Positions 1 to 9,691 of a stretch of DNA of 64,000 bases are shown here, piece after piece (the stretch's first letter is position 1; every line of letters starts with the position of its first letter). The position numbers and the translations under genes were made by a program. The notes beneath the pieces were generated by a model. It was not told the DNA's origin, did no database searches, and saw only the letters and a program-made list of their open reading frames with translations. Origin of the DNA: an uncultured Acetatifactor sp. (GTDB taxonomy: Bacteria; Bacillota; Clostridia; Lachnospirales; Lachnospiraceae). The stretch covers positions 1 to 64,000 of the forward strand of contig CANQJL010000002.1 of assembly GCA_947624245.1 (NCBI GenBank). Direction: 5' to 3'.

Positions 1-15
1 GACTAAAATATAACA

Positions 16-38
16 CAAAGGCAGCATCTCTGCTTTTT
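16..38 (+). terminator. Possible terminator of an upstream gene
   Basis: A short stem (GCAG, loop CATCT, CTGC) is followed directly by TTTTT. The stem is only four to five base pairs plus flanking A/T pairs, so it is a weak candidate. It would end a transcript entering from left of the window. Confidence 0.3.
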
Positions 39-104
39 AAATATTCAGTTGTAACACATGTATTGTAATCCTACAATAAAAACTTTATATTTTTTCATAA
101 TATC

Positions 105-133
105 TTGACAAAAAATATTTTTTCATGTAACTT
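105..133 (+). promoter_or_regulatory. Promoter for the DUF4190-like gene
   Basis: TTGACA at 105-110 and TAACTT at 128-133 are 17 bases apart. The -35 is perfect and the -10 is weak. It would give a leader of roughly 115 bases before the start at 254. The leader holds no other gene that I can see. Confidence 0.5.
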
Positions 134-253
134 TGTATGTAGTGTGGCGTTCCGAACAAAAAACGAATACGGAGCGGAGAATTCTGCGATGCCTTCGGCG
201 ATTTCAATGGGACGCCTGCTGAAGAGAAATGTATAGTATAAAAGGAGAGGAAT

Positions 254-649
254 ATGGACGGACAGAATTTTAACAACGAACAGAGTACTGTGAGCCAGGA
301 TCAGTCCGCAACACAGTACACCAGCTATCAGGACAACACGACCAATACCTACTATCAGTCGACTCCTGTTGTCGAGAACGTTTCCGGAGACAAGGCGAAC
401 GGCTTGCAGATAGGATCTCTTATCTGTGGTATTGCCGCTATTGTATGTTGCTGTGGCTGCGGTATTTCTATCATTCTTGGTATTGTGGGTATCATTCTGG
501 CTGTGAACGGCAACAAGCAGGGAAAGAACGGCGTAGGTACGGCAGGTCTTGTCTGCTCTATCATCGGTATCGTGCTGGGAATCATCGGTGGTATTGTAAT
601 GTTGGTTTACTACGGATTCGGATCCATAATGGCGATAATGGGAGTTTAG
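254..649 (+). CDS. DUF4190-like small membrane protein
   Basis: 131 residues. The first 50 residues are hydrophilic and rich in Q, N, S, T and Y. They are followed by two long hydrophobic segments (about 52-82 and 93-127), separated by a short polar loop with NGNKQGKNGVG. A cluster of cysteines (CCCGCG) sits in the first membrane segment. This two-helix, glycine/isoleucine-rich pattern matches DUF4190-type proteins, whose function is not known. The start is set by GGAGAGG eight bases or fewer before ATG 254. It is followed within 25 bases by another membrane protein gene, so the two are probably co-transcribed. Confidence 0.7.
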   Translation: MDGQNFNNEQSTVSQDQSATQYTSYQDNTTNTYYQSTPVVENVSGDKANGLQIGSLICGIAAIVCCCGCGISIILGIVGIILAVNGNKQGKNGVGTAGLVCSIIGIVLGIIGGIVMLVYYGFGSIMAIMGV

Positions 650-671
650 CTATTACTGGGAGTGACTTGCA

Positions 672-1100
672 GTGAAAGAACCTGAGACGCAGGAAGAAGC
701 ATTGTATCGTGTGGGACTGATCTGGCTGGGCGTGGCCATCGTGCTGATCCCGATCGTCAATAAGTTCGTGATCCCGTGGCTGGAGTCGCGGCCGCTTGGC
801 TGTATATTCTGGGAGCTGTGCGGCGCATACTGTCCCGGCTGCGGCGGTACACGTGCGGTCAAAGCGCTTTTTCACGGACATATCCTGCAGGCGCTGTGGT
901 ATCATCCGCTCGTCCCGTACAGCGTGGCGCTGTATTTTGTCCTGATGTTTTCCTGGACGCTGGCGAGATTCCACCTGTTCGGCGTAAAGAGGGGACTGCA
1001 GTTTCGCGCCGGATACCTTTATGCGATGCTTGTTATCATTGCGGGGAATTTTATTTTAAAAAATGTTCTGAAGTTTTGTTTTGGCATTGTGATGCTCTGA
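672..1100 (+). CDS. DUF2752-like membrane protein
   Basis: 142 residues starting with GTG at 672. A hydrophobic helix near residues 15-38 is followed by the cysteine-rich stretch CGAYCPGCGGTRA and then two further membrane segments. The C-P-G-C-G-G-T-R signature before a second helix is typical of DUF2752 proteins, which are of unknown function. A GGAG-like site lies about ten bases upstream. The gene sits between two other small membrane-protein genes and probably belongs to the same transcript. Confidence 0.7.
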   Translation: MKEPETQEEALYRVGLIWLGVAIVLIPIVNKFVIPWLESRPLGCIFWELCGAYCPGCGGTRAVKALFHGHILQALWYHPLVPYSVALYFVLMFSWTLARFHLFGVKRGLQFRAGYLYAMLVIIAGNFILKNVLKFCFGIVML

Positions 1101-1140
1101 AGCAAATGAGATTTCATCAAGAAAAAAGGAGAGATGTAAA

Positions 1141-1431
1141 ATGGACAAAAAAGTAACGGGTATTGTGGCTTATATGACCTTTATCGGTTGGATCATTGCA
1201 ATCTGCGCAGGCGACAAGGAGAATGCAAAGGTTCAGTTGAACAATGCGCTGCTTCTTCACCTTGCGTGGATTATTAGCTTTGTTATTATATTTATCCCTT
1301 TTGTGGGCGGGGTTCTTGACTGCATTCTGGTCATCGCGATCGTTGTATTCTGGATCATGGGACTGATCTCCGCGGTTCAGGACACCGATAAGGAGCTTCC
1401 TCTGATCGGCGGCATCAAGATCATCAAGTAA
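1141..1431 (+). CDS. DUF4870/Tic20-like small membrane protein
   Basis: 96 residues with three hydrophobic segments (about 5-23, 38-55 and 57-78), separated by a charged loop with GDKENAKVQLNNAL. This layout and the K..QLNNALL.H pattern resemble DUF4870 proteins, small three-helix membrane proteins without a settled role. GGAGAG lies nine bases before ATG 1141. It is the last gene before a strong terminator. Confidence 0.65.
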   Translation: MDKKVTGIVAYMTFIGWIIAICAGDKENAKVQLNNALLLHLAWIISFVIIFIPFVGGVLDCILVIAIVVFWIMGLISAVQDTDKELPLIGGIKIIK

Positions 1432-1485
1432 TGAATCATACGGCTGTTTGGCAGGAATAAAATGCAAGAATAAAATGCAAAAAGA

Positions 1486-1520
1486 AAGCGGTTCGGGACA
1501 AATCGTCCGAACCGCTTTTT
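1486..1520 (+). terminator. Rho-independent terminator, probably bidirectional
   Basis: A perfect GC-rich stem (AGCGGTTCGG paired with CCGAACCGCT) is followed by TTTTT. On the minus strand the same stem is followed by CTTTCTTTTT. It can therefore end both the small membrane-protein operon and the convergent lipoprotein gene. Confidence 0.85.
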
Positions 1521-1576
1521 CTGTGACTATTTTTTGACCGGAAACCGATGGCTCTAAGTTAATCACAAAAAGCCGA

Positions 1577-2047
1577 TCATTCGTATTCGATGGTCAGATC
1601 GGCGTCATCGGGCTCCTCGCCGTGCAGAAAGGTGATGATGATCTGCACCCGCTTATAGGCTCTGGAATAATTCTCCTTTGCATAAGCCGCCGTGTACTCA
1701 TTGTAGGAGCCTTCGCCAAACGCTTCGTGATAGCTTTTGACGGCTTCCGTCATGTACTGACTGGACTCATCGGCCAGGTTTTCAAGATAATCGAATTCCT
1801 CAGGAAAATCCAGAGTCGCAAAGGACTGGAATGCGGTGTCCAGTTCATCCAGATAGGAGAGGAGCTCTGTGGTGGCGCTATCCGATTCCGGATCGATGCT
1901 GTTGATGGAACTGTCTATCTCTGAGATCTTGGTACAGAATTCGTCCATATCGTTCCGAAACTGTGTCAGTTCGGCGTCTTCTCCGCAGGCCGTCAGCAGG
2001 ATCGAGGCAAGGGCAGCCGCGAATAGTAAACGAATTTTATTTTTCAA
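1577..2047 (-). CDS. Putative lipoprotein
   Basis: 156 residues. The N-terminus is a lipoprotein signal: MKNKIR, a hydrophobic core, and the lipobox LTAC with the modified cysteine at residue 21. The remainder is acidic, rich in E, D, S and Y, and predicted helical, with no family motif that I recognise. The mature protein should be anchored on the outer face of the membrane. It stands alone, divergent from metH and convergent with the small membrane-protein operon. Confidence 0.7.
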   Translation of the reverse strand: MKNKIRLLFAAALASILLTACGEDAELTQFRNDMDEFCTKISEIDSSINSIDPESDSATTELLSYLDELDTAFQSFATLDFPEEFDYLENLADESSQYMTEAVKSYHEAFGEGSYNEYTAAYAKENYSRAYKRVQIIITFLHGEEPDDADLTIEYE

Positions 2048-2110
2048 TGGTCAGACCCTCCAATGTGTGCCGCTGTTTCGCAGGAAGTCATGTATTTAAC
2101 ACACTCTTAA

Positions 2111-2139
2111 AATTTACCACAATTCGTGTCATTTCGCAA
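2111..2139 (-). promoter_or_regulatory. Promoter for the lipoprotein gene
   Basis: Read on the minus strand, TTGCGA (2139-2134) and TAAATT (2116-2111) are separated by 17 bases. The leader to the start at 2047 is about 57 bases. Confidence 0.5.
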
Positions 2140-2170
2140 CTACTTTCCATGAAAAGGTTAAATCCTCCCC

Positions 2171-2200
2171 TTTACGACTAAAACATGTCTGTGGTATGAT
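2171..2200 (+). promoter_or_regulatory. Extended -10 promoter for metH
   Basis: TTTACG (2171-2176), an 18-base spacer ending in TGG, then TATGAT (2195-2200). The TGn element just before the -10 compensates for the poor -35. The 5' leader would be only about 30 bases, which leaves no room for a cobalamin or S-box riboswitch. Confidence 0.5.
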
Positions 2201-2237
2201 TGAATGTAGTTTGAGCGCGGAAAGGCACTTTTAGCAG

Positions 2238-4724
2238 ATGACGAGAGAAGAATTCAGTTTGTTGGCAAATCAATATGTGTATCTGGACGGAGCGACGGGC
2301 TCCAATCTGGTCAGGGCGGGTATGCTCTCCGGCGTCTGCCCGGAACAGTGGATACTGGAGCACGCCGATGTGATGCTGGCGCTTCAGAAGAACTATGTTG
2401 CCGCCGGTACGGATATCCTTTATGCGCCCACCTTTACGGCGAACCGCATTAAGCTTGCGGAGTATGGTCTGGAGGACCGGCTTGCGGATATGATAGACAG
2501 GCTGGTGGCCATTTCCAAGGAGGCCGCCGGGTCTGCGCAGGAACGGACCGTCTATGTGGCGGGAGATCTGACCATGACCGGCGAGCAGCTGCAGCCCATA
2601 GGCAGCATGGAGCAGGAAACGCTGATCGATGTATATAAAGAGCAGATACGGGCGCTGAAGGAGGCGGGCGCGGATCTGCTCGTGGTGGAGACCATGATGA
2701 GCCTTGCGGAGGCAAGGGCGGCGCTGATCGCGGCAAAGGAGGTCTGCGATCTGCCGGTGATGGTGACCATGACCTTTGAGGAGGACGGCAGGACCCTGTA
2801 CGGTACGGACGCGGAGACGGCGGCGGTGGTACTGGAAGGTCTGGGCGCCTGTGCCGTGGGAGTGAACTGTTCCTCTGGACCCGCCCGTATGCGCGAGATC
2901 GTGGCGCAGATGGCGGCGTGTACCCGAATCCCCATTATTGCAAAGCCCAACGCCGGTCTTCCGTTTCTCGATGAGCAGGGGCGTACCGCTTACAGCATGG
3001 ACGCGGAGGAGTTCGCGGAGGAGATGAAGCTGCTGGCGGAGGCGGGAGCTTCCGTTCTCGGGGGCTGCTGCGGGACGACGCCGGAGTTCATCGGAAGTTT
3101 GCGGGAGACCTTCGGCAGAAAGATAAAGTATCATGTGGAAAGACGGCAGGCTGGAGTGCATTATCTTGCTTCCGAGAGGAGCACCCTGCGCTTTGGCCTT
3201 GACGGCGGATTTATCATTGTGGGCGAGCGCATCAATCCCACGGGCAAGAAACAGCTGCAGGAACAGCTTCGCGAGGGCTGCATGGATAAGGTGCTGCAGT
3301 TCGCGGAAGAACAGGAGCAGGGCGGTGCGAAGATCCTTGACATCAACATGGGAATGAGCGGCATCGACGAGAAGGAAATGATGCTCAGGACCGTCAGAGA
3401 GGTCTGTCAGGTGACGAGTCTGCCGCTTTCCCTGGATTCCAGCCACGTGGATGTGCTGGAGGCGGCGCTCAGGGCTTACCCCGGCAGAGCGCTGATCAAT
3501 TCCGTCTCTCTTGAGAAAGAAAAATACGAGAAGCTGATTCCCATCGCAAAGAAATACGGTGCGATGTTCATCCTGCTTCCCCTTTCCGACAAGGGACTTC
3601 CGGAAAGCCTTGCGGAGAAGAAGCAAATCATAGAGACTGTTCTGGACAGAGCGTATAAGTGCGGACTGGACAAAGATGACGTGGTGGTGGACGGTCTGGT
3701 GGCCACCGTGGGCGCCAACAGGTACGCCGGTCTGGAGACGCTGGAGACGATCCGCTACTGCAGGGAGAACGGTCTGGCCACTGTCTGCGGCCTGTCCAAC
3801 ATTTCGTTCGGTATGCCGGAGCGCAGCTTTGTGAACACGGCGTTCGTGGCGCTGGCCATCAGAGAGGGACTTACCATGGCAATCGCCAACCCCTCTCAGG
3901 AGCTGCTGGTCAGTTGTGCGCTGGCCTCGGATCTGCTGCTTGCCAAGGAGGGGGCGGACGTCCGTTATATCGAATACGCCGGCGCCGTGGCGGAAAGCCG
4001 GAAACAGAGGGAGGCCCTTACAGGCGCTCCTGTGGGAAATCAGACCGGACTGACAAAGGCGGCGAGCATGCCCAGGGAGGAAGACGCCGCAGGCGGGAAG
4101 ACTGCCGCCCTGAGAGGCGCCGTGCTGAAAGGAAACCGAAGCGGCATTGCGGCGATCACACGGGAGGCGCTGGATGCCGGAGAGGCTCCGCAGGCGCTTT
4201 TGGATCATGTTCTGCTCCCCGCCATCAACGAGGTGGGAGAGCTGTTCGACAAGGGAAAATATTTTCTGCCCCAGCTCATAGGGAGCGCAGAGGCCATGAA
4301 GAATGCCATTGAGGTCCTGGAACCGCTTCTTAAGAAGGACGCGGATTCGCAGAACATGCCGGTGGTGGTCATTGCCACGGTGGAGGGGGATATCCATGAC
4401 ATCGGCAAGAATCTGGTGGCAATGATGTTAAAGAACTACGGCTTTCGGGTGATCGATCTGGGAAAGGACGTGCCCGGGGAGGAAATCGTCCGGGCGGCCC
4501 GGGAGAATCACGCACAGATCATCGCCCTGTCGGCGCTGATGACGACCACCATGCAGCGAATGCGGGACGTGATCGATCTGGTGAAGGAAAAGGGGCTGGA
4601 CGTCAAAGTGATGATCGGAGGCGCCGTCATCACACAGGAATATGCGGAGGAGATCGGCGCGGACGGCTACTCCCGGGACGCGGCGGAAGCGGTGAAGCTG
4701 GCCAGAAAGCTGACCGGCTGTTGA
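2238..4724 (+). CDS. metH: Cobalamin-dependent methionine synthase lacking the activation domain
   Basis: 828 residues; transfers the methyl group of methyltetrahydrofolate to homocysteine through a cobalamin cofactor. Domain order: homocysteine/zinc barrel (about 1-300) with zinc ligands C211, C277 and C278 (VNCSSG and GGCCGTT); pterin-binding barrel (about 315-590) opening with GERINPTGKK; helical cap; B12-binding domain (about 690-828) with D718-I-H720-D-I-G, whose histidine ligates cobalt. The E. coli enzyme is about 1,227 residues and ends in a reactivation domain. That domain is missing here, as in many clostridial proteins in which reactivation is done by a separate polypeptide, which I do not see in this window. 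A GGAAAGG site lies about 12 bases before ATG 2238. ilvB follows 95 bases later. Confidence 0.93.
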   Translation: MTREEFSLLANQYVYLDGATGSNLVRAGMLSGVCPEQWILEHADVMLALQKNYVAAGTDILYAPTFTANRIKLAEYGLEDRLADMIDRLVAISKEAAGSAQERTVYVAGDLTMTGEQLQPIGSMEQETLIDVYKEQIRALKEAGADLLVVETMMSLAEARAALIAAKEVCDLPVMVTMTFEEDGRTLYGTDAETAAVVLEGLGACAVGVNCSSGPARMREIVAQMAACTRIPIIAKPNAGLPFLDEQGRTAYSMDAEEFAEEMKLLAEAGASVLGGCCGTTPEFIGSLRETFGRKIKYHVERRQAGVHYLASERSTLRFGLDGGFIIVGERINPTGKKQLQEQLREGCMDKVLQFAEEQEQGGAKILDINMGMSGIDEKEMMLRTVREVCQVTSLPLSLDSSHVDVLEAALRAYPGRALINSVSLEKEKYEKLIPIAKKYGAMFILLPLSDKGLPESLAEKKQIIETVLDRAYKCGLDKDDVVVDGLVATVGANRYAGLETLETIRYCRENGLATVCGLSNISFGMPERSFVNTAFVALAIREGLTMAIANPSQELLVSCALASDLLLAKEGADVRYIEYAGAVAESRKQREALTGAPVGNQTGLTKAASMPREEDAAGGKTAALRGAVLKGNRSGIAAITREALDAGEAPQALLDHVLLPAINEVGELFDKGKYFLPQLIGSAEAMKNAIEVLEPLLKKDADSQNMPVVVIATVEGDIHDIGKNLVAMMLKNYGFRVIDLGKDVPGEEIVRAARENHAQIIALSALMTTTMQRMRDVIDLVKEKGLDVKVMIGGAVITQEYAEEIGADGYSRDAAEAVKLARKLTGC

Positions 4725-4819
4725 GAGGAAGAATTTTGAATCGATTCCGTCTTTCATTGGGATATCGGAGAGAAACAGAAACGGAAGGGCTGTCGGAGGG
4801 CAGCGGAAAAGAGGGTAAA

Positions 4820-6433
4820 ATGATAGGAGCAGATGCAATCGTAAAATGTCTGGAGGCGGAGGGGGTCACAACGGTATTCGGCTACCCCGGGGTGGCGATC
4901 TGTCCGTTCTATAACAGTATTTTGGAATCGGACATCAGGACGGTCCTGATCCGCACGGAGCAGAATGCGGCACATGCGGCCAGCGGTGTGTCCAGAATGA
5001 CGGGGAAGCCCGGCGTCTGTGCGGTGACCTCCGGTCCCGGCGCGACCAACGTGATCACGGGCATTGCCACCGCCTTTGCAGACAGCATTCCTCTGATCTG
5101 TATCACCGGTCAGGTGAACAGTGAACTGCTTGGCAGCGACGTGTTTCAGGAGGCGGACATTACCGGTGCGGTGGAGTCCTTTGTCAAATACAGTTATCTT
5201 GTGAGGAATGCGGAGGACATTCCCAGAATATTCAAGGAGGCGTTCCACATTGCCAACACGGGCCGAAAGGGGCCTGTGCTGATCGATGTTCCTATCGACG
5301 TTCAGAATGCCGCCGTCTCTCGGTTCAAATATCCGGAGGAGGTCAATCTGCGCACCTACAAGCCCACCGTCAAGGGACATGCGGTGCAGATCAAAAAGGT
5401 CACAAGGGAGCTTGCAAAGGCCAAAAGGCCCCTGATCTGTGCGGGCGGCGGCGTGATCTTGAGCGACGCGCAGGAGGAACTGAGAATATTTGCGGAAAAG
5501 CACGGTATTCCCGTGGTATCCACCATGATGGGAAAGGGCGTGCTTCCCACGGAGCATTCTCTGTACTACGGCATGGTGGGTAATAACGGTATGGCCTTTG
5601 CCAACCGCGCCATGAATGAGAGCGACCTTCTGATCATGGTGGGCGCGAGAGTGGCGGACAGGGCCGTGAACCAGCCGGACCTTATCACAAAGGACAAGGT
5701 GCTGGTGCACATCGACGTGGACCCTGCGGAGATCGGAAAGAACGCAGGCCCCACCATTCCTCTGGTGGGCGATGCAAAGCATATCTTTAACGACCTGGAA
5801 AAGGAGGAGTTCACCTGCAGCTGTGCGGAGTGGATCGAGACATTAAACGGATACCGCACCGAGATGAAAAAGGAGCGTCACCCCGATCCCGCCTATGTGG
5901 ACCCTGCGGAATTTATCTCAAGGCTCACCGACAGAATGCAGGAAGATGCGGTCTATGTGGCGGACGTGGGACAGAACCAGATCTGGTCCTGCGGCTATGC
6001 GAAGGTGAAAAAGGGACGTTTCCTCACCTCCGGCGGCATGGGTACCATGGGGTACTCCATTCCCGCCGCCATGGGAGCCAAGGTGGCGATGCCGGACAGG
6101 CAGGTGGTGGCGGTCTGCGGCGACGGTTCCTTCCAGATGTCCATGATGGAGCTGGCGACCATGTGCCAGCACGACATCGCGGTGAAGATCGTAGTGCTGA
6201 AGAACAATTATCTGGGTATGGTGCGCCAGTACCAGCATTTTACCTATAAGGACAATTACTCGGTGGTGGACCTTTCCGGCAGTCCGAATCTGGAGAAGCT
6301 GGCGGCCGCTTACGGCATTCCCTTTCTGCGGCTTGAAAATATGGATCGGTGCGACGAGACCATAGAGGCTTTTTTGAAGAATGATGAGTCCATGCTTTTG
6401 GAGTGTATCATTGATCCCATGGATCTAGTTTAA
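4820..6433 (+). CDS. ilvB: Acetolactate synthase, large (catalytic) subunit
   Basis: 537 residues; thiamine-diphosphate enzyme that joins two pyruvates, or pyruvate and 2-oxobutyrate, in the first common step of branched-chain amino acid synthesis. The catalytic glutamate is E47 in RTEQNAAHAA. The diphosphate-binding motif starts at D435 (CGDGSFQMS) and ends with the NN of LKNNYLGMVRQ. An in-frame reading upstream to 4721 exists. ATG 4820 is preferred because GAGGG lies five bases upstream and the family starts with a similar MxGADAIV sequence. The protein is somewhat shorter than the usual 550-590 residues. Part of the ilvB-ilvN-ilvN-ilvC cluster. Confidence 0.93.
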   Translation: MIGADAIVKCLEAEGVTTVFGYPGVAICPFYNSILESDIRTVLIRTEQNAAHAASGVSRMTGKPGVCAVTSGPGATNVITGIATAFADSIPLICITGQVNSELLGSDVFQEADITGAVESFVKYSYLVRNAEDIPRIFKEAFHIANTGRKGPVLIDVPIDVQNAAVSRFKYPEEVNLRTYKPTVKGHAVQIKKVTRELAKAKRPLICAGGGVILSDAQEELRIFAEKHGIPVVSTMMGKGVLPTEHSLYYGMVGNNGMAFANRAMNESDLLIMVGARVADRAVNQPDLITKDKVLVHIDVDPAEIGKNAGPTIPLVGDAKHIFNDLEKEEFTCSCAEWIETLNGYRTEMKKERHPDPAYVDPAEFISRLTDRMQEDAVYVADVGQNQIWSCGYAKVKKGRFLTSGGMGTMGYSIPAAMGAKVAMPDRQVVAVCGDGSFQMSMMELATMCQHDIAVKIVVLKNNYLGMVRQYQHFTYKDNYSVVDLSGSPNLEKLAAAYGIPFLRLENMDRCDETIEAFLKNDESMLLECIIDPMDLV

Positions 6434-6451
6434 CGCAAAGCGAGGTTGGGT

Positions 6452-6946
6452 ATGAAGACAAGAATTTACTCCGTATTGGTGGAGAACCGTTCGGGTGTGC
6501 TCTGCAAGGTGGCGGGGCTTTTTTCCCGCAGGTGCTTTAATATCGACAGTCTGGCCGTGGGGGAGACGGACGATCCGGCGACCTCCCGCATGACCATCGT
6601 CAGCAGCGGCGACGAGCGCACCATCGAACAGATAGAAAAACAACTGAATAAGAAGCTGGACGTGATCAAGGTCAATACATACGCGGAGCGGCAGTGCATT
6701 GCCAGAGAGATGATGCTGATCAAGATCAAATACAATAAGAACAACCGCCGTGAGATCATGGAGCTGTGCGAGATCATGAAGGTGGATATCGTGGACATGT
6801 CCAGGCATTATATGATGCTCCAGATCTGCGATACGCCCGAGAGAGTAAAGCTGCTCATCGATATGCTGCACACCGTCAGCATCGTCGAGGTCGCCCGCAC
6901 CGGTACCGTGGCGCTGGCAAAGTGCTGCGAGAACGACGAGGGGTGA
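6452..6946 (+). CDS. ilvN: Acetolactate synthase small subunit, first copy
   Basis: 164 residues; regulatory partner of IlvB that confers activity and feedback control by valine. An ACT domain occupies residues 3-75 (YSVLVENRSGVLCKVAGLFSRR) and a C-terminal ALS-type domain follows from about 85. ATG 6452 is preferred over the upstream in-frame TTG because GAGG lies six bases before it. It begins 18 bases after the ilvB stop, so the two are translated from one mRNA. It is clearly diverged from the second small subunit downstream, for example a cysteine-rich C-terminus and a Lys/Asn-rich centre here. Confidence 0.9.
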   Translation: MKTRIYSVLVENRSGVLCKVAGLFSRRCFNIDSLAVGETDDPATSRMTIVSSGDERTIEQIEKQLNKKLDVIKVNTYAERQCIAREMMLIKIKYNKNNRREIMELCEIMKVDIVDMSRHYMMLQICDTPERVKLLIDMLHTVSIVEVARTGTVALAKCCENDEG

Positions 6947-6984
6947 CAACAGGCGCCGGCAGTACGGCTGCAGGCTGATTTTTA

Positions 6985-7013
6985 TTGACATTCCCATAAG
7001 AACTTGCTATATT
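6985..7013 (+). promoter_or_regulatory. Strong internal promoter before the second ilvN and ilvC
   Basis: TTGACA (6985-6990), a 17-base spacer ending in TGC, then TATATT (7008-7013). This is near-consensus with an extended -10, and it lies in the 106-base gap between the two small-subunit genes. It should allow the second ilvN and ilvC to be expressed independently of ilvB. Confidence 0.75.
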
Positions 7014-7052
7014 AATAATTTAGATGGGAACAAGCAAAGATAGGTGAAGAAT

Positions 7053-8694
<1,642 letters not shown>

Positions 8695-8707
8695 CGTAAG
8701 GGCAGAG

Positions 8708-8772
8708 TCAAAGTCGAAAAAAGCCCCCTCGGCAAGCTTGCTTGCATGAGGGGGCCTTTTTTCGACCTTGAC
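8708..8772 (+). terminator. Strong terminator after ilvC
   Basis: A very long stem: GTCAA-A-GTCGAAAAAAG-CCCCCTC pairs with GAGGGGG-CC-TTTTTTCGAC-C-TTGAC around a 20-base loop. The T tract lies within the right arm. The symmetry makes it able to work in both directions. Confidence 0.85.
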
Positions 8773-8785
8773 GAGCGAAGCGGCC

Positions 8786-8809
8786 GCTGAGAGAAGAAAT
8801 TCTCTCAGC
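8786..8809 (+). other. Ten-base-pair stem with GAAA tetraloop
   Basis: GCTGAGAGAA (8786-8795) and TTCTCTCAGC (8800-8809) are perfectly complementary around GAAA. The GAAA tetraloop is a common stable RNA loop, so this is likely to act as RNA if transcribed. It lies just past the ilvC terminator and just before a tandem repeat, in a 350-base gene-free stretch. Confidence 0.5.
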
Positions 8810-8812
8810 GAG

Positions 8813-8911
8813 CTCTGCCCGTAAGGGGAGTGGGGCGAGCGCTGCCCGTAAAGGGGGAGAGCGAAGCGCTGCCCGCAAAGGGGAGTGGGGCGAAGCTCTG
8901 CCCGTAAGGGC
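8813..8911. repeat. 27-29 bp tandem repeat, about 3.5 copies
   Basis: Units start at 8813, 8840, 8867 and 8896, each of the form CTGCCCGTAAAGGGG followed by a G-rich/GCGAAGC segment. Copies differ at several positions. A reading frame crosses it on the minus strand but has no ribosome binding site, so it is treated as non-coding. Confidence 0.75.
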
Positions 8912-9044
8912 CTTTAAAATTTCTACAGAAAATCTTTAGAAATCCATACATCTTCCGTTTAGTTTTTGGTCTTATACTGTCTCCGAACAATCAAGCAAGC
9001 AAACGTTTCCGATGTCACAGAAGAAAACAGACCGAGGATTTCCT

Positions 9045-9560
9045 ATGGATATCAACACACTGACCCAATATTTCACCCAATACGGAGCCGCTGCGATCTT
9101 CGTGGTCGTCCTGCTGGAGAACCTGAACCTTCCCGGCTTTCCCGCAGGCGTGATCATGCCGCTTGCGGGCGTTATGGCGGCGAAGGGAAATATCAGCTTT
9201 CCCCTGGTCATGATCGTCACGGCCGCCGCCGGCCTGTCGGGCAGCATGATATTGTATCTGTTCGGACGAAAAGGCGGAGAACTGTTCCTGAACGCTTATG
9301 TCAAGCGTTTTCCCAAACAGAAGGCCGGCATTGAGAAGAACATGGAGTGGGTAAGGCAGCGGGGCGCGGGCGGCGTGTTCGTTGCCAAGCTGCTTCCCAT
9401 GGTCAGAACGCTGGTCTCCATTCCGGCAGGAGTGTTAAAGATGCCGCTCAGAGAGTATGTGGTCAGTTCCGCGCTGGGGATCGTTGTCTGGAATTTTGTG
9501 TTCGTGGGGGTCGGTTATGTGTTGGGAGACAGGATCCTTGAATGGATAGGGACAGTGTGA
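9045..9560 (+). CDS. DedA/SNARE-associated family membrane protein
   Basis: 171 residues. DedA proteins are polytopic membrane proteins linked to lipid carrier or phospholipid translocation and envelope homeostasis. Family features: the N-terminal re-entrant region with ENLNLPGFPAGVIMPLAGV, the loop FGRKGGE, and the arginine-containing FVAKLLPMVRTLVSIPAGV, with hydrophobic segments around each. ATG 9045 is chosen because GAGGA lies six bases upstream; an earlier ATG at 9012 has no such site. It precedes a two-component system that has its own promoter. Confidence 0.85.
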   Translation: MDINTLTQYFTQYGAAAIFVVVLLENLNLPGFPAGVIMPLAGVMAAKGNISFPLVMIVTAAAGLSGSMILYLFGRKGGELFLNAYVKRFPKQKAGIEKNMEWVRQRGAGGVFVAKLLPMVRTLVSIPAGVLKMPLREYVVSSALGIVVWNFVFVGVGYVLGDRILEWIGTV

Positions 9561-9577
9561 ATGCCGTAAAGAGGCGG

Positions 9578-9607
9578 TTGCCTTGCGGGCGGCTCTTCAT
9601 TTATAAT
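9578..9607 (+). promoter_or_regulatory. Promoter for the two-component operon
   Basis: TTGCCT (9578-9583), an 18-base spacer, then a perfect TATAAT (9602-9607). The leader to the response regulator start at 9692 is about 78 bases. Confidence 0.6.
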
Positions 9608-9691
9608 ATGATTATCGGCAGGCTCTGTCGAAGTAAAAAAGTATATGACAGCGTCCGAAAATTGAGGGCGCAAAGACGGCGAGGGGATAAA

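Noticed and set aside
2201-2237. Cobalamin or SAM riboswitch before metH
   Set aside because: Only about 30 bases lie between the predicted start and the ATG, too short for either.
2178-4397. 739-codon minus-strand frame opposite metH
   Set aside because: The composition is typical of a GC-rich antisense shadow (His/Arg/Leu-rich), while the plus strand encodes a complete methionine synthase.
8805-8990. 61-codon minus-strand frame with a repeated peptide over the 27-bp repeats
   Set aside because: No ribosome binding site, and the peptide repeat only mirrors the DNA repeat.
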